Positions 15,938 to 23,776 of a stretch of 32,680 bases of DNA are shown here, in pieces (the first letter of the stretch is position 1; each line of letters starts with the position of its first letter). The notes under the pieces are model-generated. The model was given only the letters and a program-made list of their open reading frames with translations, was not told where the DNA came from and did not search any database. The stretch is from an uncultured Deferribacterales bacterium (lineage in GTDB: Bacteria; Chrysiogenota; Deferribacteres; Deferribacterales; Mucispirillaceae). A program made the position numbers and the translations under genes. Location: positions 1-32,680 of the forward strand of contig CANTXF010000062.1 in assembly GCA_947853665.1 (NCBI GenBank), written 5' to 3'.

Positions 15938-16981
15938 ATGAAAAAAATTATTGTGACGGCGATTTTAAGCGCGTCCTTAATGACGGGAACAGGCCTGGCA
16001 AAGGAAAGTAAAAATCCTTTCGGCCTTGTTTATGACGGAGCAATAAGGGAAAATATAGCCGGCAAGGTAAATATACGCCCGGTCAGTTATAAATTGCACG
16101 GATTGAATATTGCCGCCAATATTTACACCCCTGCCGGTTATGACCCGTCCAAAAAATATCCTGCGATAGTTATAGCCCATCCTAACGGCGGAGTAAAAGA
16201 ACAGGTAGCCGGGCTCTACGCGCAGCGTCTGGCGGAAAAAGGCTATATTACGCTGGTGGCTGACGCCGCCTACCAGGGAGCAAGCGGCGGCGAACCGCGC
16301 CACACTGATAAACCAGCCTATCGTGAAGAGGATATTCACGGAATGGCGGATTATATTTCCCAATATCCCGGCGCAGACGTCAGGAGATTAGGAGTTTTGG
16401 GAATATGCGGAGGAGGCGGCTATACGGTTAAAGCCGCGCAGTCCGATAAACGTTTTAAAGCCGTGGCGGCTTTAAGCATGTTCAATTCCGGCCGGGTGCG
16501 CCGCAACGGCTATGCGGACAGCCAGTTGGAAACAATACAGGAACGTTTGAAAAAAGCGTCCGACGCAAGGGCGCGCGAAGCCGCGACAGGCGAAGCATCT
16601 CTTACGGGCAAAATGGATTTCAGCGACGAAGCAATAGCGAAACTGCCCTACGACTTATACAGAGAGGGAGCGGTTTATTACGGCAGGACGCACGCCCATC
16701 CCAATTCTACTTTCGAATATACGGAAAGCAGCCTTATGAATTTGTTTACATGGGACGCTACGGACCAAATAGAGCTTATCAACCAGCCTCTCCTGATGAT
16801 AGCCGGAGAAAAAGCCGATTCCCTTTATATGTCCAAGGACGCCTTTGAAAAAGCGACCGGCACCAAGGATAAGGAATTATTTCTGATTCCGAACGCCACC
16901 CATATTCAGACTTACTATGTGCCCGAATATGTGGACGCCGCCGTAAATAAGCTTGTTAAATTCTTCGGCGAAAAGCTCTGA
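15938..16981 (+). CDS. Exported alpha/beta hydrolase with cysteine nucleophile motif (YcjY/dienelactone-hydrolase-like)
   Basis: A 347-residue protein with a Sec signal peptide (MKKIIVTAILSASLMTGTGL, then AKES), so it is periplasmic. The core shows the alpha/beta hydrolase pattern: IVIAHPNGG near residues 77-85 (oxyanion region), nucleophile elbow GICGGGGY with Cys157, acid candidate D294 in GEKADS, and His322 in NATHIQTYY. A cysteine at the nucleophile position is seen in dienelactone hydrolases and in YcjY-type proteins, which this most resembles. The substrate is unknown; esters or lactones are plausible. It begins after a good AAAGGAG site and ends 12 bases before a second exported hydrolase gene, so the two form an operon. 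Confidence 0.88.
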   Translation: MKKIIVTAILSASLMTGTGLAKESKNPFGLVYDGAIRENIAGKVNIRPVSYKLHGLNIAANIYTPAGYDPSKKYPAIVIAHPNGGVKEQVAGLYAQRLAEKGYITLVADAAYQGASGGEPRHTDKPAYREEDIHGMADYISQYPGADVRRLGVLGICGGGGYTVKAAQSDKRFKAVAALSMFNSGRVRRNGYADSQLETIQERLKKASDARAREAATGEASLTGKMDFSDEAIAKLPYDLYREGAVYYGRTHAHPNSTFEYTESSLMNLFTWDATDQIELINQPLLMIAGEKADSLYMSKDAFEKATGTKDKELFLIPNATHIQTYYVPEYVDAAVNKLVKFFGEKL

Positions 16982-16993
16982 CCAGGTGGAAAG

Positions 16994-18052
16994 ATGAAAA
17001 AATTTTTACTCATAGCTCTGGTAGCAATATTAACCAATGGCTGTGGAGTCTCTGAACGGATTAATATTGGAAAGCAAGGAGTATTTACCGTTGGAGGCAC
17101 AGTAATCCACAAAGAAGGAATTTACGATAATTCTAAATTTATCGCATGGGACAAGCAGAATGAAACCGGTCAAAGTTATCATGCCGACCATGCCTTTGTA
17201 AATTATCAAATCCCAGTAAACGCTAATAAGTTTCCGTTATATTTCATTCATGGATACGGCGGATCAGGTGTTTGCTGGGAAATGACCCCTGACGGACGCG
17301 ATGGCTTTTCGACTTTAATGCTGCGCAAAAGATATGCGACTTACGTCATGGATTTGCCAGGACGGGGACGCGCCGGCCGTACTACTGCTGAAAACATTGT
17401 TAAGCCCATGGCAGACGAAATGTTCTGGTTTGATATATGGCGCATCGGCTTGTGGCCTGATTTTAACGAAGGGGTACAGTTTCCACGTAACCCGGAATAT
17501 ATTACCCAATTCTTCAGAGAATTAACTCCAGATTTGAGCAATCATAATCTTGATATCCCGGCGATTAACGCATTGGCAGATAAAATAGGCGGCGGCATAC
17601 TGGTAACCCACTCGGCGGCAGGTTATCCGGGGTGGAAAGCCGCCATACATAACAATAACATCAAAGGTATAGCGGCCTATGAGCCTGGAGGATATGTTTT
17701 TCCGGAAAACGAAATGCCTGATCCTATGGAAAGCCTCACCGGAACGCTGAGCGGAATTCCAGTCAAAATGGAAGATTTTAAAAAATTGACCCAAATACCA
17801 ATTGTTATATACTTTGGAGATTATATTCCTGAAGAACCAAGCCGGAATCTGGGAAGCGAAAACTGGCGGGTTCGCCTGCAAATGGCAAGGAAATTTGTTG
17901 AAACCATCAACAAACACAACGGAAAAGCAACCATTATAGAGCTTCCGAAGATAGGCGTTTACGGAAACACCCACTTCCTCATGCAAGACCTGAATAGTGA
18001 TGTTATCGCCGATCTGTTGGACAAATGGCTTAAAGAGAATAATCTTAAATAA
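16994..18052 (+). CDS. Alpha/beta hydrolase lipoprotein
   Basis: A 352-residue protein with a lipoprotein-type signal (ILTNGC; probable lipidated Cys17). YFIHGYGGSG (84-92 region) is the oxyanion-hole motif, THSAAG holds the probable nucleophile Ser207, and GNTHFLMQD holds the probable catalytic His327. The segment VMDLPGRGRAGRT is typical of the alpha/beta hydrolase core. Function and substrate are unknown; enzymes of this type act on esters, lactones or epoxides. It is encoded directly after another exported hydrolase. Codon use differs from the neighbours: by my count only about 11 of roughly 29 isoleucine codons are ATA, whereas flanking core genes use ATA almost throughout. This suggests a more recent acquisition of this part of the locus. 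Confidence 0.87.
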   Translation: MKKFLLIALVAILTNGCGVSERINIGKQGVFTVGGTVIHKEGIYDNSKFIAWDKQNETGQSYHADHAFVNYQIPVNANKFPLYFIHGYGGSGVCWEMTPDGRDGFSTLMLRKRYATYVMDLPGRGRAGRTTAENIVKPMADEMFWFDIWRIGLWPDFNEGVQFPRNPEYITQFFRELTPDLSNHNLDIPAINALADKIGGGILVTHSAAGYPGWKAAIHNNNIKGIAAYEPGGYVFPENEMPDPMESLTGTLSGIPVKMEDFKKLTQIPIVIYFGDYIPEEPSRNLGSENWRVRLQMARKFVETINKHNGKATIIELPKIGVYGNTHFLMQDLNSDVIADLLDKWLKENNLK

Positions 18053-18074
18053 TTTTTTAAAAATTTATAAGCCT

Positions 18075-18120
18075 AGAGCGGGCGTCAATCAATGTTTTTT
18101 ATCTGATTGACGTCCGCTCT
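18075..18120 (-). terminator. Long hairpin between convergent genes, overlapping the AraC-type stop codon
   Basis: Arms at 18075-18091 and 18104-18120 form a 17-bp stem with a single G-T type mismatch and a 12-base loop. The stop codon of the regulator (18085-18087) lies inside the left arm, so its last codons are part of the stem. On the minus strand the hairpin is followed by AT-rich sequence with a short T run. It probably ends the regulator transcript and may also stop readthrough from the hydrolase operon. Confidence 0.6.
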
Positions 18121-18975
18121 GGGAGGCTGGCCGAACATCCTTTTATATTCGCGGTTAAACTGGCTCACGCTCTCATAGCCCACCTCGTAGGCCGCGTTAG
18201 CCGTATCGAAATTCTCCGACAGCATAAGCCGCTGGGCTTCATAAAGCCTAAGACGTTTCTGATACTGCAGAGGGCTTAAGCTGGTAACTTTGCTGAAATG
18301 GCGGTAAAATGAAGATTCAGCCATATTAAATCTTTTTGCCAGACTTTCAATTTTAAGCGGCTTGCGGAAATTATCTTTCAGCCATGTAATGGCTCCGGCT
18401 ATCTGGTTGTTTCTGGAACCTTTCGTGTTGACGGAATAAAGGATATCTCCGAGCGGAGAAGTTAAAAGCAGATAATGTATCTCTTTTATAATCATCGGAG
18501 CCATGACCTTTTGCCTCTCCGGCCGTTCGGACAGCAATATAAGGCGATAAAAGGCGTCTAGCAGCCCTTCGTCCGCTTCCGCCGCCATCATCCCGCGTCC
18601 CGAGTTTTCCGCGTGCGGATAATCCGCCTGGCTCAAAAGCCGGCCTATAACGTAATTATCCAATTCCAGAATGAGCGTCATAAAAGGTTTTTCCGGGCTT
18701 GCTTCGATAATGCTGCCTACGGTGGGAATATCGATAGATGTAACCACAAGAGTATTCTCTTTATATGTAAACCTCTCCGAACCTAAAACCGTCTGCTTTT
18801 TGCCCTGGAGAACTATAATGGCCATAGGCTTATAAAAACAGTGCTGATTAAACGTAGGCGCGGTTCTCAGGGATAGGCTGAATCCCGGTATACCGGTAAG
18901 GAATATCCCCGGTTCGGGAAAAAAATCCATTATCTTATTTTTTAACAGGTCTCGTTTTTCTTTCAGGCTGTCCAT
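18085..18975 (-). CDS. AraC-family transcriptional regulator with AraC_N-type sensor domain
   Basis: From the chosen start the product has 296 residues. The N-terminal about 175 residues resemble the AraC_N cupin-like domain (YKPMAIIVLQGKKQTVLG, VTSIDIPTVGSI). The C-terminal double helix-turn-helix is clear: SLAKRFNMAESSFYRHFSKV, then ANAAYEVGYESVSQFNREYK and MFGQPP. A longer frame starts at 18996, but a GGAG site sits 8 bases before the ATG at 18975, which I prefer. It is convergent with the hydrolase operon and divergent from the decarboxylase/cupin gene, the usual arrangement for a local activator. Related regulators (YqhC group) often sense reactive carbonyl or electrophilic compounds; that role here is an inference. 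Its 3' end lies in a long hairpin. Confidence 0.9.
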   Translation of the reverse strand: MDSLKEKRDLLKNKIMDFFPEPGIFLTGIPGFSLSLRTAPTFNQHCFYKPMAIIVLQGKKQTVLGSERFTYKENTLVVTSIDIPTVGSIIEASPEKPFMTLILELDNYVIGRLLSQADYPHAENSGRGMMAAEADEGLLDAFYRLILLSERPERQKVMAPMIIKEIHYLLLTSPLGDILYSVNTKGSRNNQIAGAITWLKDNFRKPLKIESLAKRFNMAESSFYRHFSKVTSLSPLQYQKRLRLYEAQRLMLSENFDTANAAYEVGYESVSQFNREYKRMFGQPPRADVNQIKNID

Positions 18976-19229
18976 AAAATTTGCTCCGTAAATCACATGA
19001 TAAATTATATTTCTCCGTATGCAAACACAAATTGAGAGAAAAAGGCAATTTTTTGACAGTATCGGATATATAAATAACGGAAAAGAAAACTAAAATAAAA
19101 TAAGGCAGAAAAGCTGCCAAAATATATTTTCCGGCCGGGCGTTCGGCTAAAATAAAAGCGGCGCATGAACATGGACAGCCGTAACATTAACGCCTGAATA
19201 CCAATATGCCGGGCAAAGGAGCAGCATTA

Positions 19230-20252
19230 ATGATGAAAAATGTTTTGATTTTACTGACGTTCGTAATAATTACGCTATCGGGGGAAAATATCATGGCAGA
19301 AGAAACACTGAACGCCAGGCAAAAAGCAATCGCTTCAGCAGCGTCTTACGCCGCGCGCGGAAATCAGGACGGCCTTAAACTGGCGCTAACCGACGGCCTT
19401 AACGCAGGCGTCGCGGTCAATGAATTTAAAGAAATACTGGTGCAGGTTTACGCTTACTGCGGATTTCCAAGAAGCTTAAACGCACTGAACACGCTTATGG
19501 CTGCGGTGGAGGAACGCGGCGGAAAAGATAAGCAGGGCAAAGCCCCAGGTAAAAAGCCGGAAGGAAGCAGCCTTATATACGGCGCGGAAAATCAAACGAA
19601 GCTCATCGGCAGGCCCGTCTCCGGTAAAATTTATGAATTTGCCCCAGTAATCGACGAATATCTTAAAGCTCATCTATTCGGCGATATATTTGCGCGGGAC
19701 AACGTCGATTGGCAAACCAGAGAACTGGCCACCATAGCAATGCTTGCCTCCTTAACAAATACAGAAAACCAGCTTAAGAGCCATATATCAGTCGGAAAAT
19801 ATAACGGTTTAACCGATAAGCAGATAGAAGAAATTCTTGAAATTGCAGGCCGCGCGAAAGCGGCAGACACACTTTTCGGCTTTGGGGATGAAAACGCCGC
19901 TTACGCTGAATATTTCAGCGGCAAAAGCTATCTCCAGCCGTTAACAAAAAAGGGCATAAACGCATCCAACGTTACCTTTGAACCAAAATCCAGGAATAAC
20001 TGGCATATTCACCGTAAAAGCGGGCAAACACTGCTTGTAACATCGGGCAGAGGGTATTATCAGGAATGGGGAAAGCCTGCGCGGGAACTTAAAGCCGGAG
20101 ACGTAGTAGAGATAGAAGAAGGCGTAAAACACTGGCACGGAGCGGCAAAAGACAGCTGGTTCACGCATATTGCACTATCTGCGCCTGTGAAAGAGGCTTC
20201 CACCCAATGGCTTGAACCTGTATCCGACGAAGAATACGGCAGACTGAAATAG
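19230..20252 (+). CDS. Exported carboxymuconolactone-decarboxylase-like protein fused to a C-terminal cupin
   Basis: From the chosen start the product has 340 residues. The start is the ATG at 19230, 8 bases after AAAGGAG; a frame-extending ATG at 19206 has no such site. A Sec signal peptide (VLILLTFVIITLSG, cleavage probably near ENIMA) is present, unusual for this family. Two carboxymuconolactone-decarboxylase-like (AhpD-fold) units follow: one around VAVNEFKEILVQVYAYCGFP and one around DWQTRELATIAMLASL. The AhpD CxxC is absent; the first unit has a lone Cys77. The C-terminal cupin carries candidate metal ligands H259, H261, Q266 and H301 (WHIH...KHWH). Known relatives act in the cytoplasm on lactones, peroxides or quinone-like compounds; the substrate here is unknown. 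It is divergent from the AraC-type gene. Confidence 0.87.
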   Translation: MMKNVLILLTFVIITLSGENIMAEETLNARQKAIASAASYAARGNQDGLKLALTDGLNAGVAVNEFKEILVQVYAYCGFPRSLNALNTLMAAVEERGGKDKQGKAPGKKPEGSSLIYGAENQTKLIGRPVSGKIYEFAPVIDEYLKAHLFGDIFARDNVDWQTRELATIAMLASLTNTENQLKSHISVGKYNGLTDKQIEEILEIAGRAKAADTLFGFGDENAAYAEYFSGKSYLQPLTKKGINASNVTFEPKSRNNWHIHRKSGQTLLVTSGRGYYQEWGKPARELKAGDVVEIEEGVKHWHGAAKDSWFTHIALSAPVKEASTQWLEPVSDEEYGRLK

Positions 20253-20279
20253 AAACGGCATACGGCGCGCCGCCTGATT

Positions 20280-21311
20280 TTACGACAAAGCGCTCCGGCA
20301 GACGTTTCGCCTTGAAATATCCACTACGGAAAGCATGCTGTCGTTCATCCTATCAAGAAGGGCCTCCACGCCCTTCTCCACTTTATAGGCCATTTCTTCC
20401 TCATAAAGCGGCACTACCTGATAAAAATTAATTTCCCCGCCAGCTACCTGGCATACGGCGGCACCGTCTCCGAAAGGGGCGGGAGCAAGCAGAATGGAAC
20501 CGGTAAAACCAGCGTTTTCAGCCAGCGGATGCCCGCAGGAAACGGTATGCCCCCAGCCCAGCCATGTGCCTCCGCGGCCCGGAAAACGCGCCAGGGATTT
20601 AAGCAGACGCACAGGCCAGCGCCATCTTTCATCTTCGCTTTTAACATTCCATTCCGGAGGCAGGCAAAGAAGAAGCTCCGCACGCTCAAGCATTACGCCG
20701 CAAAGCCCCTCGGGCACGTTCATCTCGCGGGCGCCCATGCCCACCGTTACAAGCGTGTAAAAATTTCTTTCCGGCGAGGGCTCCGCCATAAAAATATCGA
20801 CCTGTATATCGGGCGACACTATTTCGCGCAGTACCTCCGAGCAGGAGCCGAAATACCTGACGATATGCTCCGAAACTGCTCTGAGCGACTCCTGCGGATA
20901 TATTACTGGGTCGTAATCATCAGCAGCTGCGCAGTCCGCCGTTTTAAACGTCGTTTCCATACCAAGCCTGCCGCGGCACCAGCGTATAAAAGTCCTTGTG
21001 TCCCCGTCTTCGGGGTCAAGCTCCAGAGCCCTTTCAAATTCCTCCAGAGCAAGCCTTTCCATCTGCATAAAATAGTAGGAATATCCAGCCCTGAAATGCC
21101 AGAGAGGGTCTCCCGAGCCCTGGTCGGCAACGGAAAAAAGAAGGTCGAGAGCATCCGGATACCTGCCCGAATTATTGTAGGCTCTGGCAAGAATGCCTTT
21201 AAGAGCGTAGTCCATTCCCTCTTTGCCGAGACCTTCCAGAGTTTTTATTATTTTTTCGTGTTCGTCTCCGTCGTGCCAAAGCATCAGCAATTCAAAAAAT
21301 TCGGGATTCAT
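20280..21311 (-). CDS. TPR protein with suppressor-of-fused (SUFU) domain
   Basis: A 343-residue cytoplasmic protein. Residues about 30-115 form tetratricopeptide repeats (ALKGILARAYNNSGRYPDAL, then LWHFRAGYSYYFMQMERLAL and EEFERALELDPEDG). The rest, about 140-335, resembles the bacterial SUFU domain: FYTLVTVGMGAREMNVP, LLLCLPPEWNVKSED, WPVRLLKSLARFPGRGGTWL. Bacterial SUFU domains are described as immunity or chaperone-like proteins in polymorphic toxin loci, though most have no tested function. No toxin gene is adjacent, so this may be a stand-alone member. A strong GGGGAGG site lies 5 bases before the ATG. It is convergent with the decarboxylase/cupin gene and divergent from the BI-1 gene. 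Confidence 0.78.
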   Translation of the reverse strand: MNPEFFELLMLWHDGDEHEKIIKTLEGLGKEGMDYALKGILARAYNNSGRYPDALDLLFSVADQGSGDPLWHFRAGYSYYFMQMERLALEEFERALELDPEDGDTRTFIRWCRGRLGMETTFKTADCAAADDYDPVIYPQESLRAVSEHIVRYFGSCSEVLREIVSPDIQVDIFMAEPSPERNFYTLVTVGMGAREMNVPEGLCGVMLERAELLLCLPPEWNVKSEDERWRWPVRLLKSLARFPGRGGTWLGWGHTVSCGHPLAENAGFTGSILLAPAPFGDGAAVCQVAGGEINFYQVVPLYEEEMAYKVEKGVEALLDRMNDSMLSVVDISRRNVCRSALS

Positions 21312-21489
21312 TTTACCTCCCCATCACGCTGTTCATAATACTATCACGAAGAATAAGAGACGTCTTTATATTTTTTAACGTAAATATATCCCAAAGCAGA
21401 TAATCGTAGAAAATAATTATGCGGCTATGCCTAATATATAACCAGACCTACGGTGTACCGCCGTTTTTTTAATACGCCGCGCCGCCGCC

Positions 21490-21518
21490 TTGCGCAAAAC
21501 AATCCCGTATGTTATATT
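21490..21518 (+). promoter_or_regulatory. Probable sigma70-type promoter of the BI-1 gene
   Basis: TTGCGC (21490-21495) and TATATT (21513-21518) are separated by 17 bases and lie 36 bases before the start codon. Four of six positions fit the -35 consensus and five of six the -10 consensus. Confidence 0.5.
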
Positions 21519-21553
21519 TAAAATGTCTGAAAAATCGTTAAACGGAGAAATTT

Positions 21554-22258
21554 ATGAATTACTATCAAATGGAGCAAAGGAGAAGCGGAACGCTGACAGA
21601 TTCCGCCTATATCCGCCAGGTATATGTATGGATGACGCTGGGCCTGGCCATAACGGGAGCGGTCGCCATGCTGGTGGCCGGTTCGCCGGAGCTGAAAAGG
21701 CAGATTTTCGGCAATACGGCAGTCTTTATCGTGCTCACAATCGTACAGCTGGGGCTGGTGATAGCCCTGAGCGCCGCCGTGCAGAAAATGTCGGCAGGTA
21801 TGGCCACGATAATGTTTCTGCTTTATTCGGCAGTTTCGGGAGTCACTTTTTCAAGTATTTTTATGGTATATACGGCGGCTTCCATTTCAACGGCCTTTTT
21901 CGTATCGGCCGGGACCTTCCTGATAATGAGCGTTTACGGCACCGTTACCAAAAGAGACCTTACGGGGCTGGGCAGCTTCCTTTTTATGGGGCTTATAGGG
22001 CTTGTTATAGCCATGGTGGTAAATATTTTTCTGAAAAACTCCACGATGAGCCTTATAATAAGCTGTATAGGCGTGCTGATATTTACCGGCCTTACCGCCT
22101 ACGATACGCAGAAGCTTCGCAGAATAGGCGCTGAAATAGACGTAAACGATTCTCTGAATATGCGCAGAATGGTCATAATAGGAGCGCTGACTCTGTATCT
22201 GGATTTTATCAACCTGTTTTTAATGCTCTTAAGCCTTTTGGGAGGCAAAAAAGAATAA
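21554..22258 (+). CDS. Bax inhibitor-1 / YccA-YbhL family integral membrane protein
   Basis: A 234-residue protein with about seven membrane helices starting near residue 28 (VWMTLGLAITGAVAMLVAGS). Family hallmarks are SSIFMVYTAASISTAFFVSA and the C-terminal LIISCIGVLIFTGLTAYDTQ segment with conserved aspartate. The protein starts MNYYQMEQRRSGTLTDSAYI and ends in GGKKE, as typical family members do. Members function as calcium-leak or stress-related channels and, in E. coli (YccA), modulate FtsH; the role here is unknown. The start follows CGGAGA by a normal spacing, and a plausible promoter lies at 21490-21518. The gene is single and is followed by a short GC hairpin. Confidence 0.93.
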   Translation: MNYYQMEQRRSGTLTDSAYIRQVYVWMTLGLAITGAVAMLVAGSPELKRQIFGNTAVFIVLTIVQLGLVIALSAAVQKMSAGMATIMFLLYSAVSGVTFSSIFMVYTAASISTAFFVSAGTFLIMSVYGTVTKRDLTGLGSFLFMGLIGLVIAMVVNIFLKNSTMSLIISCIGVLIFTGLTAYDTQKLRRIGAEIDVNDSLNMRRMVIIGALTLYLDFINLFLMLLSLLGGKKE

Positions 22259-22265
22259 AGCTGAA

Positions 22266-22283
22266 AGGCGGCGTCAGCCGCCT
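22266..22283 (+). terminator. Short GC hairpin after the BI-1 gene
   Basis: AGGCGGC and GCCGCCT (7-bp perfect stem, 4-base loop GTCA) lie 8 bases after the stop codon. The following sequence (CTCCCTATCTTT) is only weakly T-rich, so termination strength is uncertain. Confidence 0.45.
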
Positions 22284-22495
22284 CTCCCTATCTTTCCTGC
22301 GTAAAAAATATCTGTTCTTACTTTTTCCGCCGCTTCCGGGCTGCCGTTTAGAGGGAATCGGACGGAAACCGGCGCTTTAAATTTCCGGCGCGGCTTTTTC
22401 CGGCAATGAGCCTGGCGGCGGTATGCCGCAGACAGCTTACGGAAGCGCAATAAAAACGCATTTTTCCCGATGCCGTATTTTTTGATGGAGGCCCC

Positions 22496-23764
22496 ATGGA
22501 AAATAAACCGGATAACGCAAACGTCTGGAAATTTCGCTTAAAGGATAAAATCGCAAACATTTCCCATGTCTCCCTGAAAGAAGACGTTTGGTTTTCGCCG
22601 GAACATATGAAGCTGTGGTTTTACGGTTACCGAACCTCGAAGGATTATAAAGCCTCCATCTGGGGAAAGAAAACTGATTTTTCATTTTCCATCGCTCCTC
22701 CCGGAACGCCTGCCGACAAACTTCCGGAGGCGCCGCCAGTAAGAAGAAAAGCGGCAAAGCTTTCACCTAAACGGCAGGCCTGTATCGATTCGCTGAAATT
22801 AAAAATAAAGGAGCTTAAAGCCCGTCTTCCGAAGCTTCCTGACGAAGAGATGGAAAACCGGTATTGGGATTATCTGGACCGCCAATCTTTTATGGACAGC
22901 CTCCAGAGTGCCGCAGCAGTCTGGGATAATAAGGAATCCGATATACCCGTAAAATGCTTTGAAACCGGCAAACGGCTTACAGGCATGCTGCCCATGCTGA
23001 AAGCCATGCGGCTGCCGGACGAATTGATGCGTGACGATACTAAATTCAGTATAGTATTGCTGCGGCTCTTACAGTTTGCCAAAATCGTCGAAGAAAACGC
23101 CGGAAAAAACAATATAAGCTTGCCCGAAGGGCTGCGCGATCTGATTGATTTTATAGATGACTTTACCGACAGGATGATAGACGGAGGGAATAAACTGTTC
23201 GGTATAGAGCGAAGAATAACGATGGATGAGCATAACGCAGTTATGGAAATGGACGGAGAGGCCATGTTCGGAAATAAACCGGTAGAAGAACGGCTGGCCA
23301 TGCTGCAGGAGCTTTGGGAAAACCGTCTGCTGTCTCCGGTTGACAGGATAGAGTATCTGGAACAGGCCATAAATCTAATAAGGAATCAGGAGCACAAAAG
23401 AACAGAAGCCGAGCCATGTCCCCACAGGGAGCTTATTAAAAGGCACATTGCCGCCATCGGCATATATATGAAGGAACTGGAAAATGATGGAGAACGGGCC
23501 TGGCGCATGCGTATGGCAAAGGGTCTGTACGGCAGCCTCGTATCATGGAGAGAGGCTGCGGGTGAGCCTCCTCTGACGCTTGAAGACTTTGCTGGTCAAA
23601 TCGATTTGCAGTCCATGCACATCAAAACAAAAGAGAGCGGGGACGGGATCGTTTCCTGCGATATGGAACTTTATTTCAGGGACAGGGACGATTCCTTCGC
23701 AGGGCATATAATGTACGCCCTTGTAAGAAACGGCGCCGTAAAAGAAATAACCCTGATGGGATAA
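22496..23764 (+). CDS. Hypothetical protein, 422 residues, unrecognised
   Basis: I do not recognise this protein as a whole. It has no signal peptide or membrane helix and is charged and helical, so it is probably cytoplasmic. Residues about 1-70 look like a small beta-rich domain (VWKFRLKDKIANISHVSLKE, FSPEHMKLWFYGYRTSKDYK). A proline-rich linker (APPGTPADKLPEAPPVRRK) leads to a long helical region to about 365. The last about 40 residues (CDMELYFRDRDDSFAGHIMY, then ALVRNGAVKEITLMG) end in the pattern D-x-x-F-x-G-H...G, which resembles the C-terminus of DUF2262-type proteins; this match is tentative. The start follows GGAGG closely. It is separated from the BI-1 gene by 237 bases and convergent with modD. 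Codon use is like the rest of the window. Confidence 0.8.
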   Translation: MENKPDNANVWKFRLKDKIANISHVSLKEDVWFSPEHMKLWFYGYRTSKDYKASIWGKKTDFSFSIAPPGTPADKLPEAPPVRRKAAKLSPKRQACIDSLKLKIKELKARLPKLPDEEMENRYWDYLDRQSFMDSLQSAAAVWDNKESDIPVKCFETGKRLTGMLPMLKAMRLPDELMRDDTKFSIVLLRLLQFAKIVEENAGKNNISLPEGLRDLIDFIDDFTDRMIDGGNKLFGIERRITMDEHNAVMEMDGEAMFGNKPVEERLAMLQELWENRLLSPVDRIEYLEQAINLIRNQEHKRTEAEPCPHRELIKRHIAAIGIYMKELENDGERAWRMRMAKGLYGSLVSWREAAGEPPLTLEDFAGQIDLQSMHIKTKESGDGIVSCDMELYFRDRDDSFAGHIMYALVRNGAVKEITLMG

Positions 23765-23776
23765 GGTTTTCCTATT

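Noticed and set aside
19104-19118. GGCAG-AAAAG-CTGCC small hairpin between the divergent AraC-type and decarboxylase/cupin genes
   Set aside because: The stem is only 5 bp with no T run; it could be an operator but is too short to support a call.
20260-20279. GC-rich palindrome between convergent genes near 20266
   Set aside because: It is a short self-complementary GC block without a T run; too weak for a terminator call.
20529-21338. Plus-strand frame of 269 codons
   Set aside because: It is antisense to the TPR/SUFU gene, which has a strong ribosome-binding site and clear domains.
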